64,000 nucleotides of DNA from Candidatus Dietzia intestinipullorum (GTDB taxonomy: Bacteria > Actinomycetota > Actinomycetes > Mycobacteriales > Mycobacteriaceae): positions 37,362 through 101,361 of the forward strand of contig DWWP01000021.1 in the NCBI GenBank assembly GCA_019119635.1, written 5' to 3'. The notes beneath the pieces were generated by a model. That model ran no database searches. It saw only the letters and a list, made by a program, of their open reading frames with translations, and was not told the DNA's origin. Below, in pieces: positions 42,776 to 53,073 of the stretch. The stretch's first letter is position 1; every line of letters begins with the position of its first letter. Position numbers and translations under genes: made by a program.

Positions 42776-43546
42776 CTACCCTGAGAGGTACTTGTTGATC
42801 AGCCTCGTCGCGAAATTCGGGGCGAACTTGGAGGCGTTGGCGAGCACCGTGGTCTGCGCGCCCACCGAGTACGACGTGCGGTGGAGCCTGCGATCCCGCG
42901 GCGTGGGGTTGACCGACTGCCACACCTTGTCCGCGACCTGCTCGGGCGTGATCCGGATTCCGAGGGTCTGGGTGCTCTTCGCCCCGGGGTCGGCGAGCGC
43001 GGTCTTGGCCCACAGCGGCCAGATGCCCACCACCCGGACGCCGTGGGGCGCCCACTCGAGTTCGAGGGCTTCGGTCAGCCCGGCGACGTAGAACTTGGAG
43101 GCGCTGTACGTAGCGATGCCGGGCTGGCCGTAGATCGCCGAGGCCGACGCGATGTTCACCAGGTGTGAGCCGGGGGTCGCCTTGAGGTACGGGAAGGCGG
43201 CCTGCGCGCCCAGCGTCACGCCCAGCACGTCGATGTCGACCTGCGCCTTGACCGCCTCCGGCGAGATCGCGTCCAGATCGCCGGCCACCAGGACTCCCGC
43301 GTTGTTGTCGAGCACGTCGAGCGTGCCGCCGGTGTGCGCGGTGAACTCGCTGAGCGCCCGGGCCCACTGCTCGGCATCGCGGACGTCGAGTTCTCCGGTG
43401 ATCCAGGTCGGGTGCGCGGCCTGCACCGCGGCGAGGGCGTCCGTGTCGACGTCGTACACGCCGACCGTCCAGCCCTCGCGGTCGAACCGCTCGGCCGTCG
43501 CCAGTCCGATGCCGGCCGCTCCGCCCGAGATGAAGATCGATGCCAT
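42776..43546 (-). CDS. Short-chain dehydrogenase/reductase
   Basis: A 256-residue SDR with the cofactor loop SGGAAGIG (residues 7-14), LDNNAG in place of the more usual LVNNAG, and the catalytic SASAIYGQPGIATYSASK motif. The C-terminal TPEQVADKVWQSVNPTPRDRRLH segment is common in one actinobacterial subgroup often annotated as acyl- or steroid-type dehydrogenases. It lies 92 bp downstream of the ctaD start region on the same strand and ends the cluster before the CopB gene. The substrate is unknown. Confidence 0.87.
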   Translation of the reverse strand: MASIFISGGAAGIGLATAERFDREGWTVGVYDVDTDALAAVQAAHPTWITGELDVRDAEQWARALSEFTAHTGGTLDVLDNNAGVLVAGDLDAISPEAVKAQVDIDVLGVTLGAQAAFPYLKATPGSHLVNIASASAIYGQPGIATYSASKFYVAGLTEALELEWAPHGVRVVGIWPLWAKTALADPGAKSTQTLGIRITPEQVADKVWQSVNPTPRDRRLHRTSYSVGAQTTVLANASKFAPNFATRLINKYLSG

Positions 43547-43710
43547 GTGCTACTCCCGCGTCAGTCCGAGTTCCACGGCCGCGGGGAGACCTCAAGAGCC
43601 GGAACCCGCGCCGGTGCGTGCGTTGACGATACTCCACCGGGCGCGGCGGGGCCGCCCGTGACCACCTCGAGCGCCGACGTCGTCGTGTTCCTCGCCGCGG
43701 TGGCGTCACT

Positions 43711-43725
43711 TACCCCCGGGGGGTA
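43711..43725. promoter_or_regulatory. CsoR-like operator upstream of the CopB-type ATPase
   Basis: TACCCCC-G-GGGGGTA is a perfect 15-bp palindrome of the kind bound by copper-sensing CsoR repressors. It lies 41 bp before the ATPase start codon, in position to block its promoter. A related site is at 27626-27646. Confidence 0.7.
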
Positions 43726-43766
43726 TGGTGGGCCGCGGCGACGCACGAGAGAGGAGTGTCGATCCG

Positions 43767-45815
<2,049 letters not shown>

Positions 45816-45835
45816 GAAACGCTCGACGAACCCGC

Positions 45836-45852
45836 GCCGCGGCGGCCGCGGC
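45836..45852. terminator. GC hairpin between convergent CopB and ndh genes
   Basis: GCCGCGG (45836-45842) and CCGCGGC (45846-45852) form a 7-bp stem with a 3-nt loop, 20 bp after one stop codon and 18 bp before the other. It could serve both strands; it lacks a U-tract and the area is GC-rich, so support is moderate. Confidence 0.4.
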
Positions 45853-45869
45853 CTGTTGCGACCGGCGGC

Positions 45870-47306
45870 TCAGCTGGTCTCCGCCGAGCGCGCGGTCTGG
45901 CCGTCTGACGCGGCACCCTCCTCGGCCGCCCGCCGGGCGGCGGCGTCGTCGGCCTGCACGCGCTCGATCGCCTGACGTGCGTAGACCCACTGCTGGGTGG
46001 TGTTGAGGTGCGAGCGGTGGTCGCCTCCGATGTGCATGCCCCACGAGACCATGGTGGTGAGTCGGTTCTTGAAGCCGACGAGGTAGGCCAGGTGCACCAC
46101 GAGCCACATGATCCAGGCGATGAACCCGTGGATCTCGAGCTTGCCCATCTTCACCACTGCGCTGTAGCGCGAGACAGTGGCCATCGACCCCTTGTCGAAG
46201 TACTTGAAGGGGCGGCGCTGCTCTGGACGCTGCCCCTTGTCGACTCCGGCGGCGATCTGCTTGGCCGCGTACTGTCCGCCCTGGATCGCCACCTGGGCGA
46301 CTCCCGGCAGGTCGTCGAGGCTCATCAGGTCGCCCACCACAAAGATGTTCGGGTGGCCGGGGACGGATAGGTCCTCGGCCACCTTGACCCGGCCCGCGCG
46401 GTCGGTCTCCGCCCCGGTCTGGTCGGCGATCATCTTCCCGAGCGGACTGCCCTTGACCCCCGCGGACCAGATCTTGCACGAGGCGTCGATCCTGCGATGG
46501 GAGCCGTCGGGGTCCTTGACCTCGATCCCGTGGTAGTCGACGTCGGTGACCATGGCGTTGAGCTGCACCTCGACGCCCATCTTCTCGAGGCGGGCGCGGG
46601 CGGCGTTGCCGAGCTTGTTGCCGAACGGCGGCAGAACCAGTGGCGCGGCGTCGAGCAGGATGACGCGGGCGGCGGCCGGATCGATCCGGCGGAAGCTGTT
46701 CTTGAGCGTGTGCTGCGCCAGTTCCGCCACCTGGCCGGCCATCTCCACGCCTGTCGGGCCGGCCCCGACGATCACAAAGGTGAGCAACCGCTTGCGCTGC
46801 TCCTCGTCGTCGGTGATCTCGGCCTGCTCGAAGCAGCCCATGATCCGGCTGCGCAGCTCGAGTGCGTCGTCCACGGACTTCATGCCGGGCGCCCATTGTT
46901 CGAAGTGGTCGTTGCCGAAGTACGACTGGCTGGCGCCGGCGGCGACGATCAGGCTGTCGTACTCGAGATCGAACTCGATGTGTCCGGCGTTGGCGTGCAC
47001 GGTCTTCGAGGCCACGTCGATGTGCGTGACGTCGCCGAGGACACAGTTGGCGTTCTCCTGGTCGCGCAGGATCAGCCGGGTCGAGGGGGCGATCTCGCCC
47101 ACGGACAGGATCCCGGTGGCCACCTGGTACAGCAGGGGCTGGAAGAGGTGGTGTCCGGTCTTGGCCACCAGGGTGACCTCGACGTCCGCCTTCTCCAACT
47201 GCTGCGCGGCGAAGAGCCCACCGAACCCCGACCCGATGATCACGACGCGGTGCCGCCGGCCTGCTGCCGCGGCATCGATGACCTGGCTCTGTGGGGTCTC
47301 ACTCAT
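45870..47306 (-). CDS. ndh: Type II NADH dehydrogenase
   Basis: A 478-residue NDH-2. The FAD-binding Rossmann motif is VVIIGSGFGGLFAAQQLEKAD (residues about 20-40), the NADH-binding motif is VIVGAGPTGVEMAGQVAELA, and the second FAD motif is IFVVGDLMSL. A C-terminal hydrophobic helix around IHGFIAWIMWLVVHLAYL anchors it to the membrane. It transfers electrons from NADH to menaquinone without proton pumping. ATG at 47306 with CAGGAG upstream is preferred over a longer upstream frame. Confidence 0.94.
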   Translation of the reverse strand: MSETPQSQVIDAAAAGRRHRVVIIGSGFGGLFAAQQLEKADVEVTLVAKTGHHLFQPLLYQVATGILSVGEIAPSTRLILRDQENANCVLGDVTHIDVASKTVHANAGHIEFDLEYDSLIVAAGASQSYFGNDHFEQWAPGMKSVDDALELRSRIMGCFEQAEITDDEEQRKRLLTFVIVGAGPTGVEMAGQVAELAQHTLKNSFRRIDPAAARVILLDAAPLVLPPFGNKLGNAARARLEKMGVEVQLNAMVTDVDYHGIEVKDPDGSHRRIDASCKIWSAGVKGSPLGKMIADQTGAETDRAGRVKVAEDLSVPGHPNIFVVGDLMSLDDLPGVAQVAIQGGQYAAKQIAAGVDKGQRPEQRRPFKYFDKGSMATVSRYSAVVKMGKLEIHGFIAWIMWLVVHLAYLVGFKNRLTTMVSWGMHIGGDHRSHLNTTQQWVYARQAIERVQADDAAARRAAEEGAASDGQTARSAETS

Positions 47307-47538
47307 GGTGGCTCCTGTCGGCGTGGGACGTGAGATGACGGTCGCTGAACTCTTCGGGCGGCCCGGATCGGTCACCCGGGGCCACGGCTTCCGAGGTTAG
47401 TCGCTTTCCGTGTGCGCGCCGCCGCGCGACCCGTGGTTCATCCGCGGGCTACCGCGCCCATCGGGGCGCTCCGACCTAGTATCTCCGGCAGATGCGCCTG
47501 CGCCGCGGGTTCCACCCCTCCACCAGATCGGAACTGCC

Positions 47539-47916
47539 TTGACCTCTGCCATCTCCTCCATCGCCGCGTGGACCTTCGTCGCCGAATGCCCGATCCCGCA
47601 GGACATCGGCCCCCTGCTGGTCCAGGGTGAGCAGCCGATCGCGGCGTACAAGACGTTCCGAGACTCCGCCATCTTCACCGACAAGCGCCTGATCGTGCGA
47701 GACGCGCAGGGCTTCACCGGCAAGAAGGTCGAGATCTACTCGCTGCCCTACAACGCGATCAACATGTGGTCGTCCGAGAACGCGGGACGAATCCTGGACT
47801 TCAACTCCGAGCTCGAACTGTGGACGCGGGCCGGCCACATCAAGATCAATCTCGGCAAGGACGTCGACGTCCGCAGGCTGGACCACCTGATCGCGCATGT
47901 CGTCCTGAACGGGTGA
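47539..47916 (+). CDS. Bacterial PH-domain protein (bPH_1 type)
   Basis: A 125-residue protein matching the bacterial pleckstrin-homology family: PLLVQGEQPIAAYKTFRD, AIFTDKRLIVRDAQGFTGKK, then a SLPYNAINMWSSENAG block and ELELWTRAGHIKINLGK. Such proteins form pentamers; the function is poorly known. The start is probably TTG at 47539. A 16-codon frame beginning ATG at 47491 ends in a TGA that overlaps this TTG (TTGA), so translation may be coupled. A -10-like TAGTAT stands at 47478. It is divergent from ndh. Confidence 0.82.
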   Translation: MTSAISSIAAWTFVAECPIPQDIGPLLVQGEQPIAAYKTFRDSAIFTDKRLIVRDAQGFTGKKVEIYSLPYNAINMWSSENAGRILDFNSELELWTRAGHIKINLGKDVDVRRLDHLIAHVVLNG

Positions 47917-47930
47917 CGTCAGCTCCCCCC

Positions 47931-48782
47931 TCAGAGGTCCGCCATAGCCTCGGCGAGCGCGGCTGAGTCCGAATCCGGCACGACCGTCGACGCCCCCTCC
48001 AGCACGAGGAGCCGGGCGCCGGGGATCTCCCGGGCGAGGGCCTCGCCGTTGCCGACCGGAAAGAAGGGATCGTGACGACCGTGCACGACCAGTGCCGGCA
48101 CCACGATCTCCCGGAGCCTCTCGCGCCAGCGCGGCGCGCAGTCGATCCGCGAGAACGTCATCCCCATCTGGTTGGCGGCGTGCACCTCGGGTTCCATGGT
48201 CGGCGTCCGGTCCCAGATGCGGCCGGCCACTGACCGGGCGGCGTCGGGGTCGTCGCCGAGAGTCTCCGCGCTCTCGGCAGCGAACGCCGAGACCGCATCG
48301 CGGTCGGACCAGTCCGGCGTCGGACAGGAGAACAACCGGTCCATCGTCGCGGCATCATGGTCGGGCAGGTCGGCGTCGACCGGGCCCGGCGCGACGGGGC
48401 GTGTGCTGACCAGGGTGAGGGCCGAGAACATGGACGGGTGATCGATCGCCGCGACCTGCGCCACCATGCCGCCTACCCCGACGCCGGCCAGGTGAGCCGG
48501 GCGGTCGTCGAGCTCGACGGCCAGTGCGGCGGCATCGGAGGCGAGGTCGCGGAGCGTGTACCCGGGGGCCTCCGGGTCGAGGGTTGTGGACGCGCCGGAA
48601 TCGCGGAGGTCGTAGCGGACGACGTGACGGCCCAGGCGGGCAAGAGCGTGGCACAGCGCGTCGGACCAGGTGAGCATGGTGGGGCCGCCCACGCACAGCA
48701 CCAGAGGACCCGACGGGTCTCCGAAATGTTCGACGGCGAGCGTGACGCCGTTGACCTCGCGCGTCGCCGCTTCCTCACGCAT
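47931..48782 (-). CDS. Alpha/beta-hydrolase fold protein with non-canonical active site
   Basis: A 283-residue alpha/beta-hydrolase of the haloperoxidase/esterase-like type (GPLVLCVGGPTMLTWSD, RYDLRDSGASTTLDPEAPGYTLRDLASDA). The nucleophile elbow reads AGVGVGGMVAQ, where GxSxGG is expected, so Gly replaces Ser. The acid position is intact (VHGRHDPFFP), but the His position reads LEGASTVVP rather than GxGH. Thus two of three triad residues are missing, and the reading frame is otherwise clean. It may be a binding or scaffold protein, or a cofactor-free enzyme. It overlaps the next gene upstream by 8 bp. Confidence 0.82.
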   Translation of the reverse strand: MREEAATREVNGVTLAVEHFGDPSGPLVLCVGGPTMLTWSDALCHALARLGRHVVRYDLRDSGASTTLDPEAPGYTLRDLASDAAALAVELDDRPAHLAGVGVGGMVAQVAAIDHPSMFSALTLVSTRPVAPGPVDADLPDHDAATMDRLFSCPTPDWSDRDAVSAFAAESAETLGDDPDAARSVAGRIWDRTPTMEPEVHAANQMGMTFSRIDCAPRWRERLREIVVPALVVHGRHDPFFPVGNGEALAREIPGARLLVLEGASTVVPDSDSAALAEAMADL

Positions 48783-49386
48783 CGGACACGACGCCGTCGA
48801 GGGTTCGGCGCCCGGTGATCACCAGAAGGATGTCCTTCGCCGGGAGTTCGAGCCGGGCGCCCGATCCGACGGTCGCGTCGGTATCGGTGGCCACGAGCGA
48901 ACGGTCGAGCGTGCACCCGAAATGTTCCAACGCCCGCGCACCCCCGTGCCGGAGCACCAGCCCGATGCGGTCGGCCGGCGGTGCCGGGAGCCCCAGGGGC
49001 TCGGTGATGTCCAGGCCGTGGATGAGGTCGTGGCTGAGCGCGCCGTCCTCCCCACCGCCGGGCGGGTGCCACACGGTCGTGACGTTCTGCCGGAGGAGGT
49101 CCAGGAGCTGGGCGGAGTCGTACATAGCGGTGTCGCGCCGGGCGGCAGAGTCCGCAAACGTGTCGAACGAGAACCGGGCCTTGACGAGTCCCGCGAGCAT
49201 CGACAGCGGCCCGGTGCGGAACGGCATCGTCATATGCGCCACGACCTCCCGGACTCGCCAGCCCGCGCACAGTGAGTCGTGGTCCCAGTCGGCTTCGGAG
49301 AGGTTCTCGAGCAGTTCGACCAGACGGCGTCGTTCGGCAAATGCCTCCTCGTCCAGCGCGGTGGGGGTGGGGCTGCGTCTCGGCAC
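48775..49386 (-). CDS. Maleylpyruvate isomerase-family mycothiol-dependent-type protein (DinB superfamily)
   Basis: A 203-residue four-helix DinB-type protein. The SLCAGWRVREVVAHMTMPF segment is the MDMPI_N hallmark holding the first metal-binding His, and LSHDLIHGLDITEPLG supplies the other two His residues for a divalent metal. Family members use mycothiol in isomerase or transferase reactions, though many have no known activity. It is upstream of, and overlaps, the alpha/beta-hydrolase gene, and is divergent from the HxlR-type regulator, which likely controls both. Confidence 0.85.
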   Translation of the reverse strand: MPRRSPTPTALDEEAFAERRRLVELLENLSEADWDHDSLCAGWRVREVVAHMTMPFRTGPLSMLAGLVKARFSFDTFADSAARRDTAMYDSAQLLDLLRQNVTTVWHPPGGGEDGALSHDLIHGLDITEPLGLPAPPADRIGLVLRHGGARALEHFGCTLDRSLVATDTDATVGSGARLELPAKDILLVITGRRTLDGVVSDA

Positions 49387-49427
49387 GAGTCCTCCTCGGG
49401 GTCGCCATCAGCACATCACCATGATCG

Positions 49428-49444
49428 GTAGTTTTTTGCTACTA
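49428..49444. promoter_or_regulatory. Putative HxlR operator
   Basis: GTAG-TTTTTTG-CTAC with an overlapping TAGT...ACTA pair (49428-49444) lies in the AT-rich divergent gap between the DinB-type gene and the regulator gene. HxlR proteins often bind TAGTA/TACTA-type inverted repeats near their own genes. Confidence 0.45.
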
Positions 49445-49479
49445 TTCGCTCTGTTGTCCGAGCTGTCAAGAGGAGGGCG

Positions 49480-50109
49480 ATGGGACGCGAGTACGGGCAG
49501 TTCTGCGGGCTCGCGCGGGCGGCCGAGGTGCTCGGCGAGCGATGGACGCTGCTGATCCTGCGGGACCTGTCCGTCGGACCGGCCAGGTTCTCCGAACTCA
49601 GGTCCGGCCTGCCAGGGATCGCCGCGACCATGCTCACGGCACGCTTGCGCGACCTGGAGGACTCCGGCGTGGTGTCGCGCTCACATGACGGCAAGGCGGT
49701 GACCTACACGCTCACCACACACGGCCGCACGGTGTTCCCGGCACTACGGGAGTTGAGCCTATGGGGCGCCTCCACCATGGCCGCGCCCCGCGAATCCGAG
49801 ATCGTGACGGACCGGTCGCTGGCCGCGATGCTCGCGACCACGCGGACGGCAGCGCGGGTGGACCCGTTCATCGTCGAGATCCGCGCCGGTGACGCCGTCG
49901 GACACGCGACGGTCACAGCCGACGGCGTGGATGCCGCACCCGGGGGCGCCGACGATCCGGATCTCACCCTCTCCGGCCCGGGGCTCCGGGCCGCGCTCGC
50001 GGAACCGTCGACCGCACACCGACTCGTCACCGAAGGGCAGATCGAACTCGCAGGGACGGGCGAGCTGCTCTCGTCTTTTACGGAGGCATTCCATGCACCG
50101 CTCACCTAA
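49480..50109 (+). CDS. HxlR-family winged-helix regulator with C-terminal sterol-carrier-like domain
   Basis: A 209-residue regulator. The N-terminal half is a classic HxlR winged helix (CGLARAAEVLGERWTLLILRDLSVGPARFSELRSGLPGI ... LRDLEDSGVV), and the C-terminal half (about residues 118-205) resembles an SCP2-like small-ligand domain. Many HxlR proteins sense reactive aldehydes or quinones through a Cys; here C10 near the N-terminus is in the right place. It is divergent from the MDMPI/hydrolase operon. An AAGAGGAGGGCG element precedes the ATG at 49480. Confidence 0.87.
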   Translation: MGREYGQFCGLARAAEVLGERWTLLILRDLSVGPARFSELRSGLPGIAATMLTARLRDLEDSGVVSRSHDGKAVTYTLTTHGRTVFPALRELSLWGASTMAAPRESEIVTDRSLAAMLATTRTAARVDPFIVEIRAGDAVGHATVTADGVDAAPGGADDPDLTLSGPGLRAALAEPSTAHRLVTEGQIELAGTGELLSSFTEAFHAPLT

Positions 50110-50201
50110 CGAAGCTCGGGCGTTGCCGGACACAGACGCGCGCTCCCAGCGGGGTATCGCGCAGCTTGGCCCCCACGAGCCCTGACAGTCACGTTCGGTC
50201 T

Positions 50202-50228
50202 GGTGCTACCGGTGTGAGCGGTGGCACC
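50202..50228 (+). terminator. Hairpin downstream of the HxlR gene
   Basis: GGTGCTACCG (50202-50211) and CGGTGGCACC (50219-50228) pair at 9 of 10 positions around a 7-nt loop, 93 bp after the regulator stop. Likely a terminator separating the regulator from the GDPD gene. Confidence 0.5.
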
Positions 50229-50285
50229 CTGGGCACTGGCCGCCGGGCGCCCCTCGCCGCCCGACGAGCGCGAGGAGGTGCTCTC

Positions 50286-50324
50286 GTGTCACAGTTCGAC
50301 GCAGTCATCCTCGGTGCCGGATGA
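50286..50324 (+). pseudogene. 12-codon remnant of an FAD/NAD(P)-binding oxidoreductase gene
   Basis: GTG at 50286, preceded by a strong GAGGAGG, opens MSQFDAVILGAG and then stops at TGA (50322-50324). The peptide is exactly the first beta-strand and the start of the GxGxxG loop of pyridine-nucleotide-disulfide or related flavoproteins. The stop overlaps the ATG of the GDPD gene (ATGA). This looks like a deletion or recombination joint that kept a flavoprotein start; it may now serve as a leader coupled to the next gene. Confidence 0.5.
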
Positions 50325-52099
50325 CTGCCCAGCGAGCGCTGCGCGTTGCCCTCGACCTACTGCGGCGCCGGTACGTCGCAGTACTGATGGCGATGCTGTG
50401 CGTGCAGGGCGCGTTCGTGTGGACGATGCCGCTCGTGGGCGCACTGGTACGGCGCACTCTGCACCGCCTCGGCGTCGGCGGCGTCAATGCGGACACCCTC
50501 GACACCGTGGCCTCGTCGCCGGTTGCTCTGGCGGTGCTGCTCGGCGTCGTCATCGTCGCCACGGTGTTCGCCCTGGCCGACGTCACCGTCTTCACAGTGA
50601 TCGCCCACTTGTCATTGGAGGGCGAGCCGGTGACCTTCACCGGCGTATTCGCCCGGTCGTGGCGGACCGTGCGCAAGGCGACCGGATGGCAGGGGATGCT
50701 CCTCGTCCCGTACCTCGCCCTCCTGGTCCCGATCTCGGGTATCGGGTTCTCTTCCGTCCTCACCGAGCACATCGCACTCCCCAAGTTCATCAGCGGCGAA
50801 CTACTCAAAACGACGACCGGCGCAGTTCTCTACGGCCTGGCGATGAGCGTCGTGGCGTACGCCGCCCTGCGATTGGTGCTCTTCCCCGCCCTCGTGGCCG
50901 ACCGGGACACCTCGGTCCGTCGTGCCCTCCGCCGCAGTGTCGAGATGACCCGCTGGCGGCCTCTCCTCGGGTTCGTGACGGTCATGCTGTCGGTGGTGGT
51001 GGTCGCCTCCCTCGTGCTGACGCTGCTGGTCGGGGTCGGGCTGGTGCCGGTCGTGCTGGCAGACACCTACACCGCCGCCGGCGTCACGCTGGGGCTCGTG
51101 GCGCTGACGCGCTTCCTCATCGTCGGCTTCGCCACCGCCTTCCTCGCGTTCTTCTTTACCGCCTACACACGGCTGATGCAGGGAGAGACCGCTGCGACAC
51201 AGCCGGAGCACCGGTCCGGGTGGCGCACTCGAGCAGCCACGGTGTCCCTGACGGCGCTGGCCGTCCTCCTCGCCACCCCGTCGGTGTTCACCGCATCCGA
51301 CGACGCCGTCCGCACGGCCACCGCCTCTCCGGAGATCATCGGGCACCGTGGCTACCCGGCGGAGGCGGTGGAGAACAGCGTTCCCGGGCTACTCGCCGCG
51401 GCCGACGCGGGAGCCGAAGTGGTGGAGGTGGACATTCAGGAGACCCGCGATGGTGGGCTCGTCGTGATGCACGACGTCAACCTGAGCCGACTCACGGGCG
51501 TCGACCGCGCTATCCACGAGATGGCCGAGGCGGAAGTCACGGCGCTGACCCTGCGGCAGAACGGGCGCACCGCCTCGATCCCCACCCTCGAGGAGTTCGT
51601 CCGCGCCGCCGACAGAATCGGCGTCCGACTGTTGGTGGAACTGAAGCCTCACGGCGAGGAGGCGCCCGGCTACGCCGGTCGCGTCTCTGATCAGCTGAAC
51701 ATCCTCGACCCGGACCGCTCCCACATGGTCCAGTCCCTGGATCGGGAGCTGGTCCGTGAGTTCGCACGCCTCGACCCGGAGCGTCAGACGGCGTATGTGG
51801 TGGGCTTCCAGATCGGCGACCTGCCGCGCACAGGTGCTGGCGGTGCGGTTGTGATCGAGGACTGGTCCTTTCACGACGGCATGCTCGGTGAGGCGCGGGA
51901 GAAAGGGCGGGGCCTCTACGTCTGGACTGTCAACGACCTCTCGGATCAGCGGGACTATCTCGCGCGTGGCGTGGACGGCATCATCACCGATGAGGTCGAT
52001 CGTGCGGTCGCGGCGCGAGAGCGCCTACACGCCGGTGCGGTCATGCTCTACCTCGAACAGGCCCAGGGCCTGATCGGCATCGGGCTCGGTCTCGAGTGA
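50321..52099 (+). CDS. Membrane-bound glycerophosphodiester phosphodiesterase (GDPD) family protein
   Basis: A 592-residue protein: an N-terminal integral domain with about seven or eight helices (GDPD membrane-domain type, residues 18-335) and a C-terminal GDPD TIM barrel (about 338-575). The catalytic pair is in IIGHRGYPAEAVENSVPG and VEVDIQETRDGGLVVMHD (His, Glu, Asp), with LVELKPHG for the third metal ligand. It hydrolyses glycerophosphodiesters to glycerol 3-phosphate and alcohol, probably outside the membrane. The ATG at 50321 overlaps the stop of the 12-codon remnant and has no good site of its own, so it may depend on coupling. Confidence 0.88.
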   Translation: MTAQRALRVALDLLRRRYVAVLMAMLCVQGAFVWTMPLVGALVRRTLHRLGVGGVNADTLDTVASSPVALAVLLGVVIVATVFALADVTVFTVIAHLSLEGEPVTFTGVFARSWRTVRKATGWQGMLLVPYLALLVPISGIGFSSVLTEHIALPKFISGELLKTTTGAVLYGLAMSVVAYAALRLVLFPALVADRDTSVRRALRRSVEMTRWRPLLGFVTVMLSVVVVASLVLTLLVGVGLVPVVLADTYTAAGVTLGLVALTRFLIVGFATAFLAFFFTAYTRLMQGETAATQPEHRSGWRTRAATVSLTALAVLLATPSVFTASDDAVRTATASPEIIGHRGYPAEAVENSVPGLLAAADAGAEVVEVDIQETRDGGLVVMHDVNLSRLTGVDRAIHEMAEAEVTALTLRQNGRTASIPTLEEFVRAADRIGVRLLVELKPHGEEAPGYAGRVSDQLNILDPDRSHMVQSLDRELVREFARLDPERQTAYVVGFQIGDLPRTGAGGAVVIEDWSFHDGMLGEAREKGRGLYVWTVNDLSDQRDYLARGVDGIITDEVDRAVAARERLHAGAVMLYLEQAQGLIGIGLGLE

Positions 52100-52145
52100 C
52101 GGGGAGCAGTGCCTGCGGCGCGGTTCTTCGCTACCGCAGCCCGCA

Positions 52146-52949
52146 TCAGGCGACGGCGCCTGCCGCTGACCAGGGCGCACCGATCACGTGTGGCGCCCAC
52201 ACCACGCAGTAGGCCAGGACCACGGTGACGGCCGTGCAGGCGAGGGCCAGTAATTTGTCCGCGCCGCCGCCCGCCCGGACGCGCAGCCGACCGGGCGGGC
52301 GGAAGTTCCGCCATCGCTTACCGCCGATGCGGACGATGCCGCCGAGGAGGGGCACGCCCCGCTTGGTGATCATGTCGCCGAGGAGGTGCACCACGACGCC
52401 TGTAGCGACCGCGGCGCCGAGGGCGGTGCTGCTGACCGACGCCGGTAGCGCGAACCAGACCACCACCGCGAGCGCCAGTGACAGTCCGGTGACATAGAGC
52501 CAATCCTGTTTTCTGCTCCAGTCAGGCGCCAGGCCGCGGAGGGCGAGGCCGAGCATGAAGAACAGCACCCCGATGGCGGCGTTCTTGCCGAACGACGAGA
52601 CGAGTGCGGCGGTCCCCGCCCCGGCGAGGAATGCGAACCACAGCGTGTGGGTCGCAGTGCGGTGCCCGTTGGTGATCCGCGTGTCCTTGCGTGTCCTCGT
52701 CAGCGAGTACACGGTCGTGGAGACCCGCTCGGTGAGGTGCGCGAGGGCCTGCGAGACCGGTCCGAAGCTGCGTGCCAGCGTGCTCTGCGGCGTATCGAGG
52801 TCCGGGACCAGTGCCGCCCCGGCGGTCACACCCGCAAACACGAAGACCTCGGTCGCCGAGGTGGCCCCGCCCCAGGCGACGGGAAGAAAAGCCCCGATAG
52901 CCAGCCCCGCGCCGGCGCCGCTCATCGCGTGCGTAGGTCCCATCACCAT
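52146..52949 (-). CDS. Membrane-bound metal-dependent hydrolase-like protein (DUF457/YdjM family)
   Basis: A 267-residue protein with about six hydrophobic segments. The N-terminal GPTHAMSGAGAGLAIG and VPDLDTPQSTLAR motifs, with later NGHRTATHTLW and HLLGDMITKRGVPLL, are the conserved His/Asp set of the DUF457/YdjM family, which resembles membrane phospholipase C-type enzymes. The activity is unproven. A start at 52949 or 52943 is possible; AAGGTGAG lies upstream. It converges on the GDPD gene and is divergent from the LysE gene, which begins 125 bp away. Confidence 0.85.
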   Translation of the reverse strand: MVMGPTHAMSGAGAGLAIGAFLPVAWGGATSATEVFVFAGVTAGAALVPDLDTPQSTLARSFGPVSQALAHLTERVSTTVYSLTRTRKDTRITNGHRTATHTLWFAFLAGAGTAALVSSFGKNAAIGVLFFMLGLALRGLAPDWSRKQDWLYVTGLSLALAVVVWFALPASVSSTALGAAVATGVVVHLLGDMITKRGVPLLGGIVRIGGKRWRNFRPPGRLRVRAGGGADKLLALACTAVTVVLAYCVVWAPHVIGAPWSAAGAVA

Positions 52950-53073
52950 GTCCGGCTCACCTTACCGGCCGCGACCGGGACCACAACGAGCTCCACGCCG
53001 CGACGAACACCGCGCGGGCCCCCTCGTCGCCCACCGGGTCGCCACCAGGCGCTCCCGCTTCTAACCTGGGCGC

